64,000 nt of DNA from Nodularia sp. NIES-3585 (GTDB lineage: Bacteria; Cyanobacteriota; Cyanobacteriia; Cyanobacteriales; Nostocaceae): the NCBI RefSeq assembly GCF_002218065.1, contig NZ_BDUB01000001.1, positions 4,745,118 to 4,809,117 of the forward strand. The letters are read 5' to 3'. Positions 44,327 to 54,020 of the stretch are shown here, one piece after another (the stretch's first letter is position 1; every line of letters starts with the position of its first letter). A model generated the notes under the pieces. It was given only the letters and a program-made list of their open reading frames with translations. It did no database searches and had not been told where the DNA came from. The position numbers were made by a program, and so were the translations under genes.

Positions 44327-44572
44327 ATGGTAAAAATTATGTTGCAATCAATTGAAGGTGTTTACAAACAAGGTAAAGTGGAATTGACAGAATTACCGTC
44401 GGATATTTCCGAAAGTCGTGTTATTGTTACTTTTTTAGAGCCGAAAAAAAGTTTCCAAAAAAAGCAAATAATGCAGTTTGGTGTCTTTTCTGGAAATCAA
44501 CAGTCAACGGAAGCAGATTTTGAAAATGCTGAATTTCATGGAGATAGCGAAGACAATTTAGATTGGTCATAA
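44327..44572 (+). CDS. Antitoxin of a PIN-domain TA module
   Basis: The likely start is the ATG at 44327 (or the next at 44339), giving about 78-81 residues; the frame opens at 44294 with less typical residues. The N-terminal IEGVYKQGKVELTELPSDISESRVIVTFLEPK resembles AbrB/DUF104-like antitoxins. The C-terminus (NQQSTEADFENAEFHGDSEDNLDWS) is acidic, as expected for a toxin-binding, disordered segment. The stop is 6 bp before the PIN gene. This is a small conserved cyanobacterial TA partner; the exact family is uncertain. Confidence 0.8.
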   Translation: MVKIMLQSIEGVYKQGKVELTELPSDISESRVIVTFLEPKKSFQKKQIMQFGVFSGNQQSTEADFENAEFHGDSEDNLDWS

Positions 44573-44578
44573 GTAATT

Positions 44579-44977
44579 ATGAAATATGTCATAGATACTC
44601 ATGCTCTAATTTGGTTTCTCGAAGGTAATTCACTGTTAGGTGGAAATGCTAAAGCCATCCTTTCTGAACCTGATTCTCAATTGATTATTCCTGCAACTAC
44701 TTTAGCCGAGGCTGTTTGGATTGTGGAAAGAGGTAGAACATCTATTCCTGATCCTAAAGATGTAATTTCAGTCGTAGATGCTGACCCCCGTGTGGTAATT
44801 CACCCACTGGATAAAGATGTAATTGAAATGACTATGCGCTTATCTGTTCTTAATGAAATGCACGATAGGCAAATTGTAGCAACTGCGCTAGTTCTAGCAA
44901 GTAAAGGTGAAGTTGTGCAGTTATTGACGTGCGACAAAAATATAACTGCGTCGAGTTTGGTTACTACTGTTTGGTAG
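44579..44977 (+). CDS. VapC-like PIN-domain toxin
   Basis: A 132-residue PIN protein. The metal-binding acidic residues are visible: the first Asp in YVIDTHALIWFLEGN, a Glu in TLAEAVWIVERG, a central Asp in LNEMHDRQIVATA, and a last Asp in LLTCDKNITAS. PIN toxins are Mg2+-dependent ribonucleases that cut tRNA or rRNA and are held by an antitoxin, here the gene just upstream. The length is typical. The module is intact. Confidence 0.9.
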   Translation: MKYVIDTHALIWFLEGNSLLGGNAKAILSEPDSQLIIPATTLAEAVWIVERGRTSIPDPKDVISVVDADPRVVIHPLDKDVIEMTMRLSVLNEMHDRQIVATALVLASKGEVVQLLTCDKNITASSLVTTVW

Positions 44978-45027
44978 TTTGTAGATGAAGGAGACTATAA
45001 AAATTGTACTTTCCAAATTTCCAAAGA

Positions 45028-45345
45028 GCGATCGGCTCTGGTAAGCTTGGCTAATGCACTCTTTGCAAATCTGCCAAAAGCTTACATACTCTGGCGTTGA
45101 ATCAATTGATAGGTGGAGTATTTTTTAATGTTGCGATCGCACTCTCAACACCCCAAACAGCGATACCTTCAGTCAGCTTCGCGATCGCATCTCTCCACAT
45201 CAGCATAACAGCGAACTGACAAGTCAGCGCTGGCGCGATCGCACTCTTCATAATATCAAAGCGATTCCTACGGAGCGCTTCGCTATCGCACAAGTCTTGA
45301 TCTGCTGGATTCCATTGTAATCCCAGCCGTACCTTAGCCAGTTTC
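45028..45345. repeat. Mosaic of toxin-gene 3' ends and shared intergenic repeats
   Basis: Three borrowed blocks are visible. 45028-45090 repeats the block at 46580 and 47339. 45097-45144 repeats 48094-48143, which is the last codons (Leu-Asn-Gln-Leu-Ile-Gly-stop) and downstream sequence of the second PIN toxin. 45235-45324 repeats 46666-46756, which is the 3' flank and end of the MazF-like gene; here the minus-strand frame still reads AKVRLGLQ, like a MazF-type C-terminus. No intact gene is present. A chance frame crosses the whole block. Confidence 0.85.
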
Positions 45346-45408
45346 ATTAATGATGAGTTATGTTTAATTGATGGAGGTAGATAGAGAGTGATAAAATCCG
45401 TATTTCTC

Positions 45409-45720
45409 CTACATCAATGTCATAACTTTATTATATTCTTCTTTATGACTTTGTAAAGCATCCCAAACATCAATCTTTTGCTGAAGATTTAACCACAATC
45501 TCGATCCATTACCTAAAGCTTTACCAAGACGAATTGCCATATCTACAGTAATTGATTTCTCACCATTAATAATTTCCTGAATTGTTTGATTAGATATTCC
45601 TAACATTTCGGCAAAATTGTTAGGATTAATCTCTAAATCATCTAAAATATCTGCTATTACTTCACCTGGATGTATTGGTCTTACTAATCTATTTTGAGTA
45701 ATATCTTGTAAATTATTCAT
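45409..45720 (-). CDS. HigA-like HTH antitoxin (XRE family)
   Basis: The ATG at 45718-45720 gives 103 residues; an upstream TTG adds two. The protein reads HPGEVIADILDDLEINPNNFAEMLGISNQTIQEIINGEKSITVDMAIRLGKALGNGSRLWLNLQ, the typical HigA antitoxin with a helix-turn-helix. HigA normally follows higB and represses the operon. No HigB-type toxin is adjacent; instead xisI lies 21 bp upstream in the same direction. It is therefore either an orphan antitoxin or a regulator of the xisH-xisI pair. Confidence 0.88.
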   Translation of the reverse strand: MNNLQDITQNRLVRPIHPGEVIADILDDLEINPNNFAEMLGISNQTIQEIINGEKSITVDMAIRLGKALGNGSRLWLNLQQKIDVWDALQSHKEEYNKVMTLM

Positions 45721-45741
45721 AATCAATACTGCTTAAGTATT

Positions 45742-46077
45742 TTAACTCACAGCATATTCTGTAAACTGCCTCATAAAAGGAGACTGAAAACCTAACACAA
45801 TATCCTCCTTGGAAACTCCAGCAGCTACCAAATTAGCAGCAATATCATCCTCTGTACCATTCCATTGCAGCCAAATTTTTCCACCTTTAATATCAATATG
45901 AATGATACAACTATGTACCCAATCTTGATCTTTCCAACCGACATGAACTATTTGATAATGATCACGTTCTGTATCAAAAATTGTCTCAACTTCTATATTG
46001 CCGTAAGCTGGTTTTTGCTCACTATATTCCTGTAATATTTGTTGTACAAGCTGGCGATACCTAGTTAATTTATCCAT
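45742..46077 (-). CDS. xisI: XisI-family protein (fdxN element excision controlling factor)
   Basis: A 111-residue protein. The conserved blocks are LTRYRQLVQQILQEYSEQKP, IVHVGWKDQDWVHSCIIHIDIKGGKIWLQWNGTEDDIAANLVAAGVSKEDIVLGF. In Anabaena, XisH and XisI are required with the recombinase XisF to excise the fdxN element during heterocyst development. Many cyanobacterial genomes carry extra xisH/xisI pairs without a recombinase, and this is one, because no integrase is nearby. It overlaps xisH by 13 bp. Its role outside excision is unknown. Confidence 0.92.
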   Translation of the reverse strand: MDKLTRYRQLVQQILQEYSEQKPAYGNIEVETIFDTERDHYQIVHVGWKDQDWVHSCIIHIDIKGGKIWLQWNGTEDDIAANLVAAGVSKEDIVLGFQSPFMRQFTEYAVS

Positions 46078-46484
46078 TTAAAAATCACCTCTTTTTCTAC
46101 ATCGTAAACAAGCATTTTCAACCGATTCTCTGATATCATATCTTTGGGAAAATCAAGTTGAAAAAATGTTTTGTAAGTTGTTAAAGGGACTGCTAAATAT
46201 AAAACACGCTCCGGCTGTAATCTTCTCAATGCACCTCGATAATTAATAAATTGTCCTAATGCTGTATGAAATTCCGAAATAGCAGACGATTTTTCTAAAA
46301 AACTTTTGACTTCGACTGCAATTTTTTGTCCTTCCCGTTCTGCGGATATCAGCTTTTCTGCGGCCAAATCAATAGAAAGATTAACTCCTCCTACACTAAT
46401 TGTAAGTGGGTCATTAGTAACTTGCCAACCATCTTTTTGTAAAGCTATTTTGACAACTCCATGAAAAATATCTTTAGCTGACAT
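46065..46484 (-). CDS. xisH: XisH-family protein (PD-(D/E)xK-like)
   Basis: A 139-residue protein starting MSAKDIFHGVVKIALQKDGWQVTNDPLTI. It contains LSIDLAAEKLISAEREGQKIAVEVKSFLEKSSAISEFHTALGQFINYRGAL. The Asp of SIDLAAE and the EVK motif form a plausible PD-(D/E)xK nuclease core, and the FHTALGQ block is diagnostic for XisH. It precedes xisI with a 13-bp overlap, so the products are probably made together. It is the first gene of the xisH-xisI-higA-like operon. Confidence 0.92.
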   Translation of the reverse strand: MSAKDIFHGVVKIALQKDGWQVTNDPLTISVGGVNLSIDLAAEKLISAEREGQKIAVEVKSFLEKSSAISEFHTALGQFINYRGALRRLQPERVLYLAVPLTTYKTFFQLDFPKDMISENRLKMLVYDVEKEVIFKWIN

Positions 46485-46579
46485 ACATATCTATAATTAT
46501 ATTGCTTATTCTATAATTACAGTACCAGGAAGCGATACCTTCGGTCAGCTTCGGGATCGCACCCTCCAAAACCCAAATA

Positions 46580-46663
46580 GCGATCGCCTCTGGTAAGCTT
46601 GGCTAATGCACTCTTTGCAAATTTGCCAAAAGCGTAGATACTCACAGGATGATAGTCTGTGTA
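46580..46663. repeat. 84-bp TA-region repeat, copy B (A partial at 45028, C at 47339)
   Basis: The block gcgatcgcctctggtaagcttgg... to ...gtctgtgta is repeated at 47339-47422 with one difference in 84 bp, and its first 60 bases recur at 45028-45090. All copies are in the same orientation in gaps between TA genes. Confidence 0.93.
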
Positions 46664-46742
46664 TTGCGATCGCACTCTTCATATTATCAAAGCGATTCCT
46701 ACGGAGCGCTTCGCTATCGCACAAGTCTTGATCTGCTGAATT

Positions 46743-47075
46743 CTATTGTAATCCCAACCAAACCCGCAAAGATTTCTCTAACTGGTCTGCATCAGCATCA
46801 GCTAACTTACCGATCACTTTTACAACCAAACTTTGATGCATTGTGTATAAACCTCTCTTAACTGCTGTAACCACGTTTAACCCTGCTGCTGTCCACTCAG
46901 ACAAGACAAATTCACCTTCTAGTAATGCGCCAGTTTTGCTTGTCAAAGGCGTGATCAGGATATCTTGAGAAATGTGTGGCGCACTTACCACAACAGCAGG
47001 TCTCACCTTTGAACTAGACAAATCTGAAAAGGGATACTTAACCAAAATGATCTCATTTTTAGAGTAGTTGGGCAT
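46743..47075 (-). CDS. MazF/PemK-type toxin
   Basis: The ATG at 47073-47075 gives 110 residues; the frame opens upstream inside the antitoxin. It reads NEIILVKYPFSDLSSSKVRPAVVVSAPHISQDILITPLTSKTGALLEGEFVLSEWTAAGLNVVTAVKRGLYTM. The RPAVVVS and LITPLTSK motifs are those of the MazF/PemK mRNA endoribonuclease fold. It overlaps the antitoxin end by 17 bp. The end (LRVWLGLQ) is the block duplicated as a remnant at about 45300. Confidence 0.9.
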   Translation of the reverse strand: MPNYSKNEIILVKYPFSDLSSSKVRPAVVVSAPHISQDILITPLTSKTGALLEGEFVLSEWTAAGLNVVTAVKRGLYTMHQSLVVKVIGKLADADADQLEKSLRVWLGLQ

Positions 47076-47256
47076 AAACATCATCCTCAGCGTTATCCCA
47101 AACTTCATCCAGTGACGTTTGACTAGCTTGAAGCCAAAATTCAGTTTCATCATTAGGAAGTAGAGTCACTAGCACTCTTGTTCCTTCAGGTAACTGTGCT
47201 GACTCCAGCAGTTCGATCTTTCCTTCCCGAACGGTAGCCCAAAGCGTTTTTAGCAT
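47059..47256 (-). CDS. Antitoxin of the MazF-like module
   Basis: A 65-residue protein with an AbrB-like N-terminus (TLWATVREGKIELLESAQLPEGTRVLVTLLPND) and an acidic C-terminal tail (SLDEVWDNAEDDVYAQLL) that should wrap the toxin. It overlaps the toxin start by 17 bp, the usual order of antitoxin before toxin. The pair is intact. Confidence 0.88.
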   Translation of the reverse strand: MLKTLWATVREGKIELLESAQLPEGTRVLVTLLPNDETEFWLQASQTSLDEVWDNAEDDVYAQLL

Positions 47257-47338
47257 ATCCGTTTTATGAATGGTGATGTTTTAATTTTATACGGACTACG
47301 CCTACTTGCATTCCCAAAATCCCCAAACTCTCTAAAGC

Positions 47339-47422
47339 GCGATCGCCTCTGGTAAGCTTGGCTAATGCACTCTTTGCAAATCTGCCAAAAGCGTAGATAC
47401 TCACAGGATGATAGTCTGTGTA
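47339..47422. repeat. 84-bp TA-region repeat, copy C
   Basis: It differs from 46580-46663 at one position in 84 bp. It is located just upstream of the next antitoxin gene and probably contains or abuts its promoter. Confidence 0.93.
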
Positions 47423-47461
47423 TATTTAAATTAGGGTAACAGCAATATAAACAGAAAATCT

Positions 47462-47683
47462 ATGTCTAATTATCAAGATGTGCTAGAGCAAGCTAAAAGC
47501 CTTACTCCTGAAGAACAACTCAAGCTAGTTGAAGATTTATCAAGTTCAATTCGTCAACTGGTGACGATGACACCTAAGCCAAAACGCAGCATTCTAGAGT
47601 TACGTGGTTTGGGTAAAGACATCTGGAGTGGAATTGACGCGCAGGAATATGTCAATCAGGAACGTGATTCATGGAATGGTTAA
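47462..47683 (+). CDS. Antitoxin of second PIN module
   Basis: A 73-residue protein: NYQDVLEQAKSLTPEEQLKLVEDLSSSIRQLVTMTPKPKRSILELRGLGKDIWSGIDAQEYVNQERDSWNG. The LTPEEQLKLVEDLSSSIR helix and the C-terminal GIDAQEYVNQERDSW are typical of small cyanobacterial antitoxins of PIN toxins. Its end overlaps the toxin start by 13 bp, so translation is coupled. Confidence 0.88.
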   Translation: MSNYQDVLEQAKSLTPEEQLKLVEDLSSSIRQLVTMTPKPKRSILELRGLGKDIWSGIDAQEYVNQERDSWNG

Positions 47684-48114
47684 TTGAATTGCAGGGAAAA
47701 GTCGTAGGTTTGGATACTGCACCACTGATTTATTTTATAGAGGAAAATCCTAATTATTTGGAAGTTGCAAATGCTTTTTTTGAAGCGATATTTCGGGGTG
47801 AGTTTAGTGTAGTGACATCAGTGATCACAATATCAGAAGTATTAGTTCATCCGTTACGACAAGGAAATGCAATATTAGCTCAACAATATCATGATATTCT
47901 GTTTAATTCCCAAGGTTTGACAACCATCGAAGTTTCTCCCATTATTGCTGAAAATGCTGCCAAACTAAGAGCAGATCATAATTTAAGAACACCTGACGCT
48001 ATTCAGATGGCTACTGCTATTCATGGAGGGGCATCTTTTTTCTTGACAAATGACGCACGTTTACCTTCTTTACCAGGGTTGACGGTTTTGGTTTTGAATC
48101 AATTGATAGGTTGA
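47671..48114 (+). CDS. PIN-domain toxin
   Basis: A 147-residue PIN protein with acidic residues in GLDTAPLIYFIEENPNY, TSVITISEVLVHPLRQGN, LRTPDAIQMATAI and LTNDARLPSLPG. The order and spacing of the Asp/Glu residues fit a Mg2+-dependent PIN ribonuclease. The last codons (VLNQLIG) and the following 30 bases are duplicated at 45097-45144 as a remnant, showing past recombination in this region. Confidence 0.9.
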   Translation: MEWLIELQGKVVGLDTAPLIYFIEENPNYLEVANAFFEAIFRGEFSVVTSVITISEVLVHPLRQGNAILAQQYHDILFNSQGLTTIEVSPIIAENAAKLRADHNLRTPDAIQMATAIHGGASFFLTNDARLPSLPGLTVLVLNQLIG

Positions 48115-48178
48115 GTATTTTTTAATGTTGCGATCGCACTCCACAAAAGCACAAAAAACTGCTTTCTTATCTCTAAAT

Positions 48179-49747
48179 TTAATAAAACATACTATTTAAA
48201 CTAAACCAAATATCAGTAATTAATTGATTTCTAATTTCCTCTGGAATCAGAGTAACAATCGTGAGTAAAGTAACTACTATTGAAAGCCAGAAAGTCTGTT
48301 TTTGAAGCTTATAATTTATAGTTGTTGTTTTATAATTTAATATCTGTTCGTAAGATAATTTTAGAATATCCAGTTGCTGCTCACAAAACTTTCTAACTCT
48401 ATCAATACGAGAGTTTATGTCATCTGTTAAAAGACCTGAATCATGATCGTGATATTTTTTTCTTGACATTGTTGCTGCTTCTTCACATACATAATTCCAA
48501 AATAGGTTTTCATTTATACCTGTCCAAATTCTTGAATGCTGAAAGTAAAAGCCGTTAACTTTTATCATTTTAGATATTGCTTTTTTTAACCCTCTAAGTG
48601 TAATAATTCCTTGTATTTGCCCACTTAAATGTGGCTCTAAATCTGTTTTCAAATCTATAATTAAGTTTTCTAAAATTTCATAGAAATGTTCTAATGCTAA
48701 TAGTGATAGTAAATGGTGAAGTGTATAACGAATTGCTTGTGATGGTGATTCATAATAATCTTTATGGGTTGCATCTTGAGATTTATCATAATCTGCTGAA
48801 CTGATTAATATTTGATAATTGTGAGAGCTTGGATAAAATAGTTCATCTCTGTTGACTTCATAAAAATTCCACCAATTACTGTTTCTATAAATTGGATTAT
48901 ATTTGAGAGGATATCCTAAGCTTTCAAAAAAATTGTAGCAAGCTCTGAATTGGTTAGATGTTTTTAATGAAGGTTGATTTTCAGGAATTTCACGCAAAGA
49001 AATATTTGTCTTAATAATTTCAAGACAGGGTAAATAACCAAAACATGAAAGACCGACACCGAACTTTTTTCTAAAAATAAGTACAATACTTCTGTTTATT
49101 TCTAAGAAAAGTTCCTCAAGCTCTGCTGTTCTAACACGCCAGGCTGGAATTGTTGATAAAGAAGCTACTCCATACTTAAAACTAAAGCCTAAAATTTCGC
49201 TTTGAGGGCATGGAACGCTTTTAATTAATTCAATAAATTTCTGAATAAATTTATTAGATGGTTTAACAAGAATTGATAAAACAATAAAAGAAGGAGCAAT
49301 ATAATTAAGATGAATATTGGCACTTTGTAGACATTTTATTGATTTATCATTGCTTTGGGTTTTAAATGAAATTCTGTCAAGATATATGGATTTAGCACCC
49401 CCAGACCCAGAATTATATATTTCGCTAAACCATTCATTAAGTCTGTCTTGATTATCAACGTTAGACAGTAGTTTATTTAAACCTTTTTGGAGTTTAGGAA
49501 AATCTTCGGTAAAGAATAAGTCAGAAAAGCCAACTTGATCTAAATCAACTTCTAAATCACTAGAACAAGCTATTAATTCATAATCGCGCGGGGATAAGCT
49601 ATATTCTGCATGATTTTTTAAAGATTGTAAAAATTTCAGCTTTGGATTTTCGATCCTAACTGAAGATTCGAGTATTATTTTTGTTGCTTTTATTCTTAGT
49701 GATTGCCAAAATGTTCTCTTACGCCTAGGCAGATTTTGGATACGCAT
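48179..49747 (-). CDS. Large protein of unknown function with C-terminal membrane anchor
   Basis: A 522-residue protein of high Lys/Asn/Ile content, matching the AT-rich accessory region. Residues about 1-450 are soluble, helical and beta mixed, with no catalytic motif recognised by eye. The C-terminal 45 residues have a hydrophobic helix (FWLSIVVTLLTIVTLI) followed by a Trp/Phe-rich end (ITDIWFSLNSMFY), preceded by a helical region of coiled-coil appearance (SRIDRVRKFCEQQLDILKLSYEQILNY). The anchor layout recalls CorA-like or effector proteins, but the fold is not identified. It is single and minus-stranded between TA genes and chlH. Confidence 0.7.
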   Translation of the reverse strand: MRIQNLPRRKRTFWQSLRIKATKIILESSVRIENPKLKFLQSLKNHAEYSLSPRDYELIACSSDLEVDLDQVGFSDLFFTEDFPKLQKGLNKLLSNVDNQDRLNEWFSEIYNSGSGGAKSIYLDRISFKTQSNDKSIKCLQSANIHLNYIAPSFIVLSILVKPSNKFIQKFIELIKSVPCPQSEILGFSFKYGVASLSTIPAWRVRTAELEELFLEINRSIVLIFRKKFGVGLSCFGYLPCLEIIKTNISLREIPENQPSLKTSNQFRACYNFFESLGYPLKYNPIYRNSNWWNFYEVNRDELFYPSSHNYQILISSADYDKSQDATHKDYYESPSQAIRYTLHHLLSLLALEHFYEILENLIIDLKTDLEPHLSGQIQGIITLRGLKKAISKMIKVNGFYFQHSRIWTGINENLFWNYVCEEAATMSRKKYHDHDSGLLTDDINSRIDRVRKFCEQQLDILKLSYEQILNYKTTTINYKLQKQTFWLSIVVTLLTIVTLIPEEIRNQLITDIWFSLNSMFY

Positions 49748-49980
49748 AATTTTAAATCTATTTTCTTAATTCATTGTAAGAAACATAAAAAAACCCCATA
49801 TCTTCACCAGTTCTCTTGAAACTGTATTGTTTATTGGATTCAGCACTATATCTAAACCATGTCCATCTTGAGAACTGGAGATTTTTCAATAGCCTGTTGA
49901 GATATGTAGCCCTTGGTATATGAGCTTTTCAGCCAATACTGCAAAAACTACAGGTTTCAACCTGGATGAGGTTTAAGTAA

Positions 49981-50015
49981 ATGTAGAAGGCACGGTAACA
50001 CCATGCCTTCTACAT
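49981..50015. terminator. Strong hairpin downstream of chlH
   Basis: Perfect 12-bp arms (atgtagaaggca at 49981-49992 and tgccttctacat at 50004-50015) surround an 11-base loop and lie 19 bp after the chlH stop on the minus strand. A short T-rich stretch follows in the direction of chlH transcription, consistent with an intrinsic terminator. Confidence 0.75.
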
Positions 50016-50033
50016 TATTGATTATGTATCAAC

Positions 50034-53000
50034 TTACTCAATCCCTTCAATCCGGTCTTCGACCTCTTGGTACAACTCGCGCAGACGATCTAAATTATCT
50101 TCGCTAGTCTCCCAATAACCGCGACCATTCATTTCCAACAAGGTGGAAACAATCTTGCGGAAAGAATGGGGGTTGAGATTCATCAACCGTTTCTGCATTT
50201 CTTCATCTTTGATGAAGGTTTCGTTCGTATCCTCATAAATCCAGTTATCCACAGCGCCGGCTGTCGCACTCCAACCAGTGGTATTTACTAACCGCTTGGA
50301 AAGTTCGCGTACACCTTCGTAACCGTGAGATAACATCCCCTCGTACCATTTGGGATTTAACAACTTGGTACGCGCATCTAAACGCACGGTTTCGGTTAAC
50401 GATCGCACCTGTGCATTTGCTGTGGTAGTGTCTGCAATGTATGATGCTGGTGTCTTGCCATCTTTACGCAGACTTGCTACTAACTTAGTAGGATCTGAGT
50501 CAAAGTAGTGGGAAACGTCCGTTAAGCTAATCTCCGAAGAGTCCAGATTTTGGAACGTTGCATCAGCAGTTTTCAAAGAAGTTTCAAACATCTGCCGTGA
50601 CTCATCCATCACACCGGGGTTATCGGAATTGAAGGAGAATGATTTCCGTCTCAGGTACATTTCCTGCAACTCGGCTTCACTATCCCAAGTGCTGTTTTCT
50701 ACCGCCAAGTTGATATTTGACGAGTAAGAACCAGAAGCATTAGAGAAAACGCGAGTCGCTGCTTGTCTGAGGTTAATTCCCATTTCCTCAGCTTGTTTCA
50801 AAGCGTGTTGGCGAACAAAGTTCATTTCTAAGGGTTCATCAGCCTCAGCTGCCATTTTCACGCCTTGGTCTAGGAGGTTCATTTGGTTAATGAACAAGTC
50901 GCGGAATACACCAGAACAGTTGATGACTACATCAATTCTGGGTCGTCCCAACTCTTCCAAAGATATTAACTCTAACTTGTTCACCCGTCCCAAAGCATCG
51001 GGAACCGGACGCACACCAATCATCCACATGATTTGTGCCAGGGATTCACCGTAAGTTTTGATGTTATCGGTTCCCCAGAGGACACAGGCGATGGTTTCTG
51101 GCCATTTACCCTCATTTTCTGCCTTGTTACGTGCTAACAGCCTGTCTACAACGATTTTCGCTGATTGGACTGCGGCGGCTGTGGGGATTGATTGGGGGTC
51201 GAGGGCATGGATATTCTTACCTGTAGGCAGTACATCCGGGTTACGGATGGGATCTCCACCAGGGCCAGGTAGAACATATTCGCCTTCTAAGCCTTGGAGT
51301 AATGCGCCGAGTTCGTTATCTGCACAAACTTGTTTCAAGCAGAATTCCAAATACTCAAACACTGGTTTTAAGGCTTCTGGGTCAACTTTGGGATAGCCGG
51401 CTTTATGTAAAGCTTCTACCCAAGGTTCTTTTTTACCCATGTTGAAGAAGTTCAACCGGGAAACCAGAGAGACACGCCCTTCAGCGTCGGTTTGCGCTTT
51501 TACCAGTGCGGCTACTGCTTCACGGGTGGCTAAGGTGATGTCTTGTAATAATTGGACATCTTCTAAATTGCCGAGGTCGCTGCTTTGGTAAATGTCGTCT
51601 ATGTCACGCCCGATGCTGCTGGCAATTATCCGGGGTAAGCTGAGAATTTCTTCTTCTTGACGGTCTAAACTACCAATGTTAACCAGGGTAGCTACTGCTT
51701 CTTCCGCACTTGGTGGTTTACCAATTACGTGCAACCCACAAGGTAACAACCTCGATTCAATTTCCATTAACTTGCGGTAGACGCTACCAACAATATGATC
51801 TCGCTCATCGGCGGTCATTTCTTTGGCATCGGTTTCTGGTAAGTTAATATCTTTATCCAGGTTGACGATCCGGCATTTATCCATGATCGTGTTGACAATG
51901 GGAATACCGCGCCCACTATCTTTTAAGGTTTGGTATGAAGCTATTAATTCGCTGAGTTCTTTCAAACCTTTATATAACCCGGCGTTTTCTGCGGGTGGTG
52001 TCAGGTAGGAAATTGTTTCAGCGTAACTGCGGCGTTTGGCAATTGTCGCTTCACTGGGGTTATTGGCTGCGTAGTAATACAGGTTGGGAATTGAACCAAT
52101 TAAGTTGTCTGGGTAACAGTCTCCAGACATCCCCATTTGCTTACCTGGCATGAATTCCAAGGAACCATGTGTACCAAAGTGTAGTACTGCATCCGCGCCC
52201 CAAATTTGTTCTAGGTAGGTGTAGTAAGCTGCAAAACCGTGGTGAGGACTGGCTGAACGGGAGAACAATAGCCGCATCGGGTCGCCTTCGTAACCAAATG
52301 TGGGCTGTACGCCGATGAAGACGTTACCAAATTGTTTGCCGTAAATCAGCAGGTTCTGCCCATCACTGTTGAGGTTTCCGGGAGGTGGTCCCCAGTTTTC
52401 TTCTAGGCGTTGGGAGTAGGGGGTGAGTGCTTCATACTCTGGGACTGACATCTTGTAGGCGATGTTCAGTTCTGGGCTGGAATACTGTGCCTGTGCATCG
52501 TGGATGACTTGTTCCATTAACGCTTGGGCGCTTTCGGGAACGTCTTGCACGTCGTAGCCGTTGTTTCTTAGCCCTTTTAATACTTCAAATATGGAACCGA
52601 ATACATCTAAGTAAGCTGCGGTTCCGACGTTGCCTTTATCTGGGGGGAAGCTGAATACTGTGATGGCAACTTTTTTGTCAAGTTTGGGCTTGCGGCGCAG
52701 GTTAGCCCATTTTAATGCTCTTTGCGCTATGGCTTCTACTCGATCTTGGAGAGCGTGTGCTTTTCCTGTAGCCCCATCTCTACCTGATAAAATTATCGGC
52801 TCAATGGCTCCATCTAATTCAGGAATAGCAATTTGTAAAGCTACTTGAATGGGATGTAAACCCAAGTCGCTATCCATCCACTCTTCTGTGGTTTGGAAGA
52901 CTAAGGGCAACGCTACCATATAAGGACGATTCAGGCGTTTGAGTGATTCAATGGCTTTGGGATGGTCTTGTCTAGCTGGACCACCAACTAAGGCAAACCC

Positions 53001-54020
53001 AGTCAAGGAAATCACTGCATCAATCAGCGTTGTGTTGGTAGTTGGTTCATAAAAGTAAGCATCCACGGGTTTGGAGAAATCCAATCCCCCAGCAAATACA
53101 GGAATTACTCTGGCTCCAAGTGATTCTAATTCCTGGACAATGGCTACATAATGGGCATCATCACCTGTAACTAGGTGCGTGCGTTGTAATACTAAACCTA
53201 CACAAGGAGCTAAGGGATCTTTTAAATCACTTGAAATATCCTTGCGGGCGCTGTACCAATTCAGGTATTCTTTTATATCCTCAAACATCGTAGTCGCCAA
53301 AGGATGCCAAATTCCCATATCGGGATAGACAACTGGCGCTTCATACTTAGCAGCAGCAAAGCTTTCTTTTTCTGCGCCTTTTAACACGTATTTATCAGCC
53401 AACATCAGCAGGAAGTTTTCCAGGTTTTCGGCTGAACCACCTAACCAATACTGAAAACTCAGCATGAAATTACGCGCGTCTTGTGCTTTATCAATAGGGA
53501 GGAACTTCAGCACTTGGGGGAGAGTCCGCAGCAACTTCAGCATTCCATCTTGGAAGCCAGCGCCGGATTTTTCTTTGCGCTTCTTCATGAAGTTGGCGAT
53601 AACGCTCTTAGATTGCCCTAATTGCGCCAAAGAGAAGCTACCCATTTTATTGAGGCGCATTACTTCGGGCATGGAGGGAAAGACAACCGATACATCTAGA
53701 TTATCACGATGTGGTTCAACCGCCGCAACTACTTTTTGTGCTAGGTCTTCAATAAAAATTAGAGAAGCAATGAATATATTAGCGCTGGCTATATCGCGCT
53801 TGAAATCCTCATAATTGTCTGAGTTGCGTAGTTCTTCAATCAAGTAACCACTAATTTCAATGGCGACGCTGGGATGATTGGCGTTAATTTCCCGCACTGC
53901 TTGAGATAAGGAACTTTGATATTGGGACTCAAGAACAATGTAAACGACCTTGATTAACTTACGTCCCCGTAAATCGTCAGGTGCAATATATCTAATTGTG
54001 GACTTGACCTGGGTGAACAT
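50034..54020 (-). CDS. chlH: Magnesium chelatase subunit H
   Basis: A 1328-residue protein, the normal length for ChlH. The CobN/BchH family blocks are seen along the sequence: the N-terminal [26 protein letters not shown], the conserved [21 protein letters not shown], the [34 protein letters not shown] segment with its HH pair, [30 protein letters not shown], and [18 protein letters not shown] near the C-terminal third. ChlH binds protoporphyrin IX and is the catalytic subunit for Mg2+ insertion together with ChlI and ChlD, which are not in the window. It is monocistronic with a long leader. Confidence 0.98.
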   Translation of the reverse strand: MFTQVKSTIRYIAPDDLRGRKLIKVVYIVLESQYQSSLSQAVREINANHPSVAIEISGYLIEELRNSDNYEDFKRDIASANIFIASLIFIEDLAQKVVAAVEPHRDNLDVSVVFPSMPEVMRLNKMGSFSLAQLGQSKSVIANFMKKRKEKSGAGFQDGMLKLLRTLPQVLKFLPIDKAQDARNFMLSFQYWLGGSAENLENFLLMLADKYVLKGAEKESFAAAKYEAPVVYPDMGIWHPLATTMFEDIKEYLNWYSARKDISSDLKDPLAPCVGLVLQRTHLVTGDDAHYVAIVQELESLGARVIPVFAGGLDFSKPVDAYFYEPTTNTTLIDAVISLTGFALVGGPARQDHPKAIESLKRLNRPYMVALPLVFQTTEEWMDSDLGLHPIQVALQIAIPELDGAIEPIILSGRDGATGKAHALQDRVEAIAQRALKWANLRRKPKLDKKVAITVFSFPPDKGNVGTAAYLDVFGSIFEVLKGLRNNGYDVQDVPESAQALMEQVIHDAQAQYSSPELNIAYKMSVPEYEALTPYSQRLEENWGPPPGNLNSDGQNLLIYGKQFGNVFIGVQPTFGYEGDPMRLLFSRSASPHHGFAAYYTYLEQIWGADAVLHFGTHGSLEFMPGKQMGMSGDCYPDNLIGSIPNLYYYAANNPSEATIAKRRSYAETISYLTPPAENAGLYKGLKELSELIASYQTLKDSGRGIPIVNTIMDKCRIVNLDKDINLPETDAKEMTADERDHIVGSVYRKLMEIESRLLPCGLHVIGKPPSAEEAVATLVNIGSLDRQEEEILSLPRIIASSIGRDIDDIYQSSDLGNLEDVQLLQDITLATREAVAALVKAQTDAEGRVSLVSRLNFFNMGKKEPWVEALHKAGYPKVDPEALKPVFEYLEFCLKQVCADNELGALLQGLEGEYVLPGPGGDPIRNPDVLPTGKNIHALDPQSIPTAAAVQSAKIVVDRLLARNKAENEGKWPETIACVLWGTDNIKTYGESLAQIMWMIGVRPVPDALGRVNKLELISLEELGRPRIDVVINCSGVFRDLFINQMNLLDQGVKMAAEADEPLEMNFVRQHALKQAEEMGINLRQAATRVFSNASGSYSSNINLAVENSTWDSEAELQEMYLRRKSFSFNSDNPGVMDESRQMFETSLKTADATFQNLDSSEISLTDVSHYFDSDPTKLVASLRKDGKTPASYIADTTTANAQVRSLTETVRLDARTKLLNPKWYEGMLSHGYEGVRELSKRLVNTTGWSATAGAVDNWIYEDTNETFIKDEEMQKRLMNLNPHSFRKIVSTLLEMNGRGYWETSEDNLDRLRELYQEVEDRIEGIE

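Noticed and set aside
45102-45347. 81-residue minus-strand frame in the TA region
   Set aside because: It runs through pieces of copied toxin-gene ends and HIP1 repeats. Only its first few residues resemble a MazF C-terminus, so it is a mosaic and not a gene.
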